From contig OZ220747.1 of assembly GCA_965117015.1 (NCBI GenBank), positions 1,550,001 to 1,614,000 of the forward strand: a stretch of 64,000 nt of DNA, read 5' to 3'. This DNA comes from Aldehydirespirator sp965117015 (lineage in GTDB: Bacteria; Actinomycetota; Acidimicrobiia; Acidimicrobiales; Aldehydirespiratoraceae). The position numbers and the translations under genes are program-made. Within the stretch, counting starts at the first letter, position 1. Each line of letters opens with the position of its first letter. Of this stretch, positions 60,340 to 64,000 are shown in pieces. The notes beneath the pieces are model-generated. The model did not search any database, was not told the DNA's origin, and saw only the letters and a list, made by a program, of their open reading frames with translations.

Positions 60340-60744
60340 ATGGACCCGACGACCGCGACCACCGTGCTGCTGGTCCTCGGGTCGGCGTTCGGCGTGATGT
60401 TCGCCACGATGACCACCCTGCTGGTCGTGTCGATAAGGGTCCAGCATCGGGAGGGCCAGGAAACTCGCGAATACGTCGCCGTGCAGATCGAGAAGGCCAT
60501 GGGCGCGCTGCGGCTGGAGTTCAACGAGCGTCTCGACTCCCGCTTCAACGAACTCATGCAGGTGATCGAGCACAACCACCAGATCTCCGAACTTCAGCAC
60601 AAGGCCACCCAGAAGCGACTCGACCGGCTCGAGGCCGGCTTTGCCGACTTCCGTGAGCGGCTGGCCCGCATCGAGGGTCACCTGGGGATCGGCCCACACC
60701 AACAACCCGCCGACCACGGCGAGACCAACAGCGACGCCGCCTAG
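60340..60744 (+). CDS. Membrane-anchored coiled-coil protein (family member 7)
   Basis: 134 residues. N-terminal membrane helix (TTVLLVLGSAFGVMFATMTTLLVV), then a coiled coil with MGALRLEFNERLDSRFNELMQ and TQKRLDRLEAGFADFRERLARIEGHLGIGPHQQ. It ends with the family motif and a short polar tail. The promoter is leaderless and nearly identical in layout to those of the genes at 8025 and 46802, which suggests shared regulation. Function unknown. Confidence 0.75.
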   Translation: MDPTTATTVLLVLGSAFGVMFATMTTLLVVSIRVQHREGQETREYVAVQIEKAMGALRLEFNERLDSRFNELMQVIEHNHQISELQHKATQKRLDRLEAGFADFRERLARIEGHLGIGPHQQPADHGETNSDAA

Positions 60745-60809
60745 CTACGGCCGACCGGCCGTCGAGGTAGTACGTTCGGAGTCGCATCGCGAGACCCTCG
60801 GAGGCTGAG

Positions 60810-62507
60810 ATGGCGGGGGACAGCAGGCACGACGACGACTACTACGACCTCGGGTCATACACCTGGCCCGTCAGCACCGGCGACCCGCAGGCCCAGCTGT
60901 GGTTCGACCGGGGGATGGCGTGGTGCTACGGCTTCAACCACGACGAGGCCATCGCCTGCTTCGAGCGGGCCCTGGAACACGACCCCGGCTGCGCCATGGC
61001 CCACTGGGGCATCGCCTACGCCATCGGCCCCAACTACAACAAGCCCTGGGAGGACTTCGACGACGACGACCTGTCCCAGTCGATCGGCCGGGCCCTGGCC
61101 TCCATCGCGGCCGCCGACGGGGCCGCGGCCGCCGGTGTCACCGACGTCGAGCAGGCCCTGATCGCGGCGTTGGCCGAGCGCTACCCGTCTACCCCCGACG
61201 AGCCCTCCGGATCCGACGAGTTCTGCTCCTGGAACGACGCCTACGCCGACGCCATGCGGGCCGTCCACCAGGCCCACCCCGACGATCTCGACGTCTGCGC
61301 GCTGTTCGCCGAGGCCGTCATGAACCGGACCCCCTGGGCGCTGTGGGACCTGGTCACCGGCGAACCTGCCCCGGGCGCCGGCACCGTCGAGGCCGCAGAC
61401 GTGCTCGAGACCGCCTTCCGGGACCCGGACTCCGAGGGCGCCAACCAGCACCCCGGCCTGCTGCACATGTATGTGCATCTCATGGAGATGTCGCCCCACC
61501 CCGAGCGGGCCCTCAAGGCCGGCGACACACTGGTCGACCTGATCCCCGATGCCGGGCACCTGGTCCACATGCCCACCCACATCGACGTCCTCTGCGGCCA
61601 CTACCAGAACGTGGTGGCCCGCAACCACGCCGCCGTCGTGGCCGACCGCCGGTACCTGGCCCAGGAGGGCCCGGCCAACTTCTACACCCTGTACCGCTGC
61701 CACAACTACCACTTCAAGGCGTACGGGGCGATGTTCCTGGGCCAGTACGGCCCGGCCGCCGAGGCGGCCGACGAGATGATCCGCACCCTGCCCGTCGGGC
61801 TCCTCGGCCCTGACGATGCGCCGCTGGCCGACTGGCTGGAGGGCTTCGTTCCGGTGAAGCAGCACGTGCTGATCCGGTTCGGGAAGTGGCAGGAGATCCT
61901 CGACCAGCCGTTGCCCGAGGATCCCGACCTCTACTGCGTCACCACCGCCATGATGCACTACGCCCGGGCGGTGGCGTATGCGTCCACCGAGCGGGTCGAC
62001 GAGGCGGTGGCCGAGCAGCAGGCGTTCTTGGACGCTCGGGACCGGGTCCCCGAGAGCCGGATGCTGTTCAACAACACCTGCCTCGACATCCTGGCCGTGG
62101 CCGAGGCCATGATGACCGGCGAGGTCGAGTACCGGCGGGGCAACTTCGACGCCGCGTTCGAGCATCTCGGCCGGGCCGTGGAGCTCGACGACAACCTGCC
62201 CTACGACGAGCCGTGGGGATGGATGCAGCCCACCCGCCACGCCCTGGGCGCGCTGCTGATGGAGCAGGGCCGCCTCGACGAGGCCGAGGCCGCCTACCGG
62301 GCCGACCTGGGTCTGGACGGCCAGCTGCGCCGGGCCTGCTGGCATCCCGACAACGTCTGGAGCCTGCACGGCCTCCACGAGTGCCTGACCCGCCGGGGCG
62401 AGACGGTCGAGGCCAACCACATAAAGCAGCGCCTAGACCTGGCCCAGGCCCGAGCCGACGTGAAGATCGAGTCGTCCTGCTACTGCCGCCTAGAACGCGC
62501 CACCTGA
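60810..62507 (+). CDS. Large TPR-repeat protein
   Basis: 565 residues from ATG 60810, with a CGGAGG site 6-8 nt upstream. FDRGMAWCYGFNHDEAIACFERALEHDPGCAMAHWGIAYAIGPNYNKPW is a TPR, followed by a region rich in His and Cys (GLLHMYVHLMEMSPHPERAL, LVHMPTHIDVLCGHY) and C-terminal TPRs (AFEHLGRAVELDDNLPYDEPWGWMQPTRHALGALLMEQGRLDEAEAAYRADL). The HMYVHLMEMSPHPE segment recurs in homologues of unknown role. Clustered His residues might bind metal (guess). The last codons start the tandem array to the right. Confidence 0.85.
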   Translation: MAGDSRHDDDYYDLGSYTWPVSTGDPQAQLWFDRGMAWCYGFNHDEAIACFERALEHDPGCAMAHWGIAYAIGPNYNKPWEDFDDDDLSQSIGRALASIAAADGAAAAGVTDVEQALIAALAERYPSTPDEPSGSDEFCSWNDAYADAMRAVHQAHPDDLDVCALFAEAVMNRTPWALWDLVTGEPAPGAGTVEAADVLETAFRDPDSEGANQHPGLLHMYVHLMEMSPHPERALKAGDTLVDLIPDAGHLVHMPTHIDVLCGHYQNVVARNHAAVVADRRYLAQEGPANFYTLYRCHNYHFKAYGAMFLGQYGPAAEAADEMIRTLPVGLLGPDDAPLADWLEGFVPVKQHVLIRFGKWQEILDQPLPEDPDLYCVTTAMMHYARAVAYASTERVDEAVAEQQAFLDARDRVPESRMLFNNTCLDILAVAEAMMTGEVEYRRGNFDAAFEHLGRAVELDDNLPYDEPWGWMQPTRHALGALLMEQGRLDEAEAAYRADLGLDGQLRRACWHPDNVWSLHGLHECLTRRGETVEANHIKQRLDLAQARADVKIESSCYCRLERAT

Positions 62508-63105
62508 CGGAACGCGCCCGCCTGACGGACCGCGCCCGCTTAGAACGCGCCGCTTGACGGAACGCGCCCGCTTGACGGAACGCGCCGCTTGACGGACCGC
62601 GCCCGCCTAGAACGCGCCGCTTGACGGAACGCGCCGCTTGACGGACCGCGCCCGCCTAGAACGCGCCGCTTGACGGAACGCGCCGCTTGACGGACCGCGC
62701 CCGCCTAGAACGCGCCGCTTGACGGAACGCGCCGCTTGACGGACCGCGCCCGCCTAGAACGCGCCGCTTGACGGAACGCGCCGCTTGACGGACCGCGCCC
62801 GCCTAGAACGCGCCGCTTGACGGAACGCGCCGCTTGACGGACCGCGCCCGCCTAGAACGCGCCGCTTGACGGACCGCGCCGCTTGACGGACCGCGCCCGC
62901 CTAGAACGCGCCGCTTGACGGACCGCGCCGCTTGACGGACCGCGCCCGCCTAGAACGCGCCGCTTGACGGACCGCGCCCGCCTAGAACGCGCCGCTTGAC
63001 GGACCGCGCCGCTTGACGGACCGCGCCGCTTGACGGACCGCGCCGCTTGACGGAACGCGCCGCTTGACGGAACGCGCCCGCTTGACGGACCGCGCCGCCC
63101 GACGT
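62484..63105. repeat. Roughly 620-bp tandem array built from 17-bp monomers
   Basis: The units are GAACGCGCCGCTTGACG, GACCGCGCCGCTTGACG and a 15-bp variant GACCGCGCCCGCCTA, arranged in 49-bp triplets that repeat about nine times before degenerating near 63000. It begins inside the final codons of the TPR gene (CGCCTAGAACGCGCCACCTGA) and covers most of the gene-free 62508-63365. Confidence 0.9.
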
Positions 63106-63110
63106 CTGCC

Positions 63111-63234
63111 GAAATTGAGGGCCGATAGTGGCCCTAAAAGGGTCGGATTGGTCGCCAATTTCGACGATTGCGAGTCTCCCGCCCGAAATTGGGCGGATAG
63201 TGGCCCCATAGGGGCGGTTTGGTCGCCAATTTCG
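63111..63234. repeat. Two copies of a ~52-bp element with GAAATTG/CAATTTC ends
   Basis: 63111-63163 and 63185-63234 both contain GATAGTGGCCC, a central palindromic part CCCYAWARGGG and the right end GGTCGCCAATTTCG. Downstream, GCGGTTTGGTCGCCAATTTC and GGCTGGGGCCGCCAGTCC recur in further short tandem copies to about 63330. Confidence 0.75.
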
Positions 63235-63365
63235 GCTGGGGCCGCCAGTCCGCGGTTTGGTCGCCAATTTCGGCTGGGGCCGCCAGTCCGCGGTTGGGGC
63301 CGCCAGTCCGCGGTTTGGGCCGGGACCCCGCCCAACGTTGGTGGACAGTTCACTAGCGTGGTGAC

Positions 63366-64000
63366 GTGACATCCCCGGTCCGTGTCCTGTGCGTCCCGCT
63401 GGCTGTACTCGCATTGGTTGCCAGCGCCTGCTCAGGCGGCCGCGACATAGACGCGACCACCCTCACCGGCGACGAGGTGCCCGGCGAAACGCTGGAAGCT
63501 GAGACCCCGGAGGCTGCGGCTCCAGAGGCTGCTACTCCAGAAGGCGCAGCCCCCGAGACTGAGGCTGAAGGCACTGACACCGCCGCGGCCGAGCCCGCCG
63601 AGACAGAGCCGGCCGCTGACCCGGCCCCGCTGGACCCCCGCGAGCGGGGTGCCCTGCGGAACTTCCTGGGCTACGAGTTCCCGCCCGCCCCCGACACCCC
63701 GACCGGCCCGATCGACCAGCTCACCGTCGACGTCCTCGAGGTCATCTGGGCCGGCCTCGAACTCGGCGGGTTCGACGGCGGCCTGGTCGCCAGCCTCGCT
63801 GACTCCGGCGACGCACGGCTGGCCTGGATACTGTCGGACCTGCTCCGGTTCTTCTACGTCGGCGACATCCACGACGGCGCCATCTCTGCCTTCCAGCGCC
63901 TGACGGGCGCCAGGCTGAACGACGACCCCGTGGCCGGGCGCAGCCGCTGGCAGTCGGTCACCGACCACCTGATCGCCTGGGACCTCCCCGCCTTCGACGG
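63366..64000 (+). CDS. Lipoprotein, 5' part (possible DUF3179-type protein)
   Basis: The frame from GTG 63366 stays open to the window edge (211 codons). The signal VRVLCVPLAVLALVASACSGG contains the lipobox ASAC. An Ala/Glu/Pro/Thr linker follows, then LDPRERGALRNFLGYEFPPAPDTPTGPIDQLTVDVLEVIWAGLELGGFDGGL and AISAFQRLTGARLNDDPVAGRSRWQSVTDHLIAWDLPAFDG. This resembles the N-terminal part of actinobacterial DUF3179-type proteins; the rest is missing, so the family is only suggested. TAGCGT lies six nt before the GTG, a leaderless start. Confidence 0.75.
   Translation, partial: MTSPVRVLCVPLAVLALVASACSGGRDIDATTLTGDEVPGETLEAETPEAAAPEAATPEGAAPETEAEGTDTAAAEPAETEPAADPAPLDPRERGALRNFLGYEFPPAPDTPTGPIDQLTVDVLEVIWAGLELGGFDGGLVASLADSGDARLAWILSDLLRFFYVGDIHDGAISAFQRLTGARLNDDPVAGRSRWQSVTDHLIAWDLPAFD

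Noticed and set aside
62484..63105. CRISPR-like array
   Set aside because: Repeats adjoin directly with no unique spacers, and no cas gene is in the window.

Overview
The window is about 70% GC and reads as a chromosomal segment of a high-GC actinobacterium, most likely an Acidimicrobiia-type organism. The support is indirect: a 93-residue CrgA, F420-type luciferase-like oxidoreductases, a sulfotransferase/DUF1214 pair, a DUF222-HNH nuclease, several S-layer-homology (SLH) proteins, and many start codons lying 6-7 nt after a TANNNT box, as expected for leaderless actinobacterial promoters. Taxonomy is inferred from gene content only.

Layout. 1-6.4 kb: end of an LLM oxidoreductase, MFS exporter, MazEF-like toxin-antitoxin pair, tRNA-Gly(CCC), yaaA, aminotransferase, dcd and a cytochrome P450. 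6.4-12.5 kb: SDR, crgA, a small membrane zinc-ribbon protein, a coiled-coil membrane protein, a thiolase homologue without catalytic residues, DoxX, an EamA permease and msrA. 12.6-19.7 kb: D-aminoacylase-type amidohydrolase, acetyl-CoA synthetase, HAD phosphatase, HtpX-like protease, a RelE-like pair, YajQ and tRNA-Tyr. 19.7-31.1 kb: a second MazEF-like pair, an Ig-repeat lipoprotein with an HExxH motif, a GNAT, an acyl-CoA synthetase and a truncated relative, a HicA-like pair, a second LLM oxidoreductase, an opine-dehydrogenase-like gene and an amidohydrolase joined by an array of micro-ORFs, and an orphan HicB-like gene.

31.7-46.5 kb is the most unusual region. Four large SLH/S-layer-type genes of one family and one diverged relative (plus a small single-SLH protein) lie in both orientations. 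They share a C-terminal YDxNDRFN-like motif; three share a 20-bp block in the signal-peptide coding region, and copies of a 53-bp terminator repeat lie at three gene ends. One gene has lost its translation start. A tyrosine recombinase sits at the right edge. This is a plausible S-layer variation locus, not a proven one.

46.8-64 kb: paralogous membrane-anchored coiled-coil proteins, a frameshifted Abi/HEPN gene, an MBL-fold hydrolase, an SLH-M6 metalloprotease, pyrE, a DUF222-HNH nuclease, a decayed DMT permease, a sulfotransferase/DUF1214 pair, a TPR protein, a roughly 620-bp tandem array and the start of a lipoprotein. Across the window short tandem duplications sit at gene 3' ends, and palindromic elements of about 55-60 bp occur between genes and once inside a gene.
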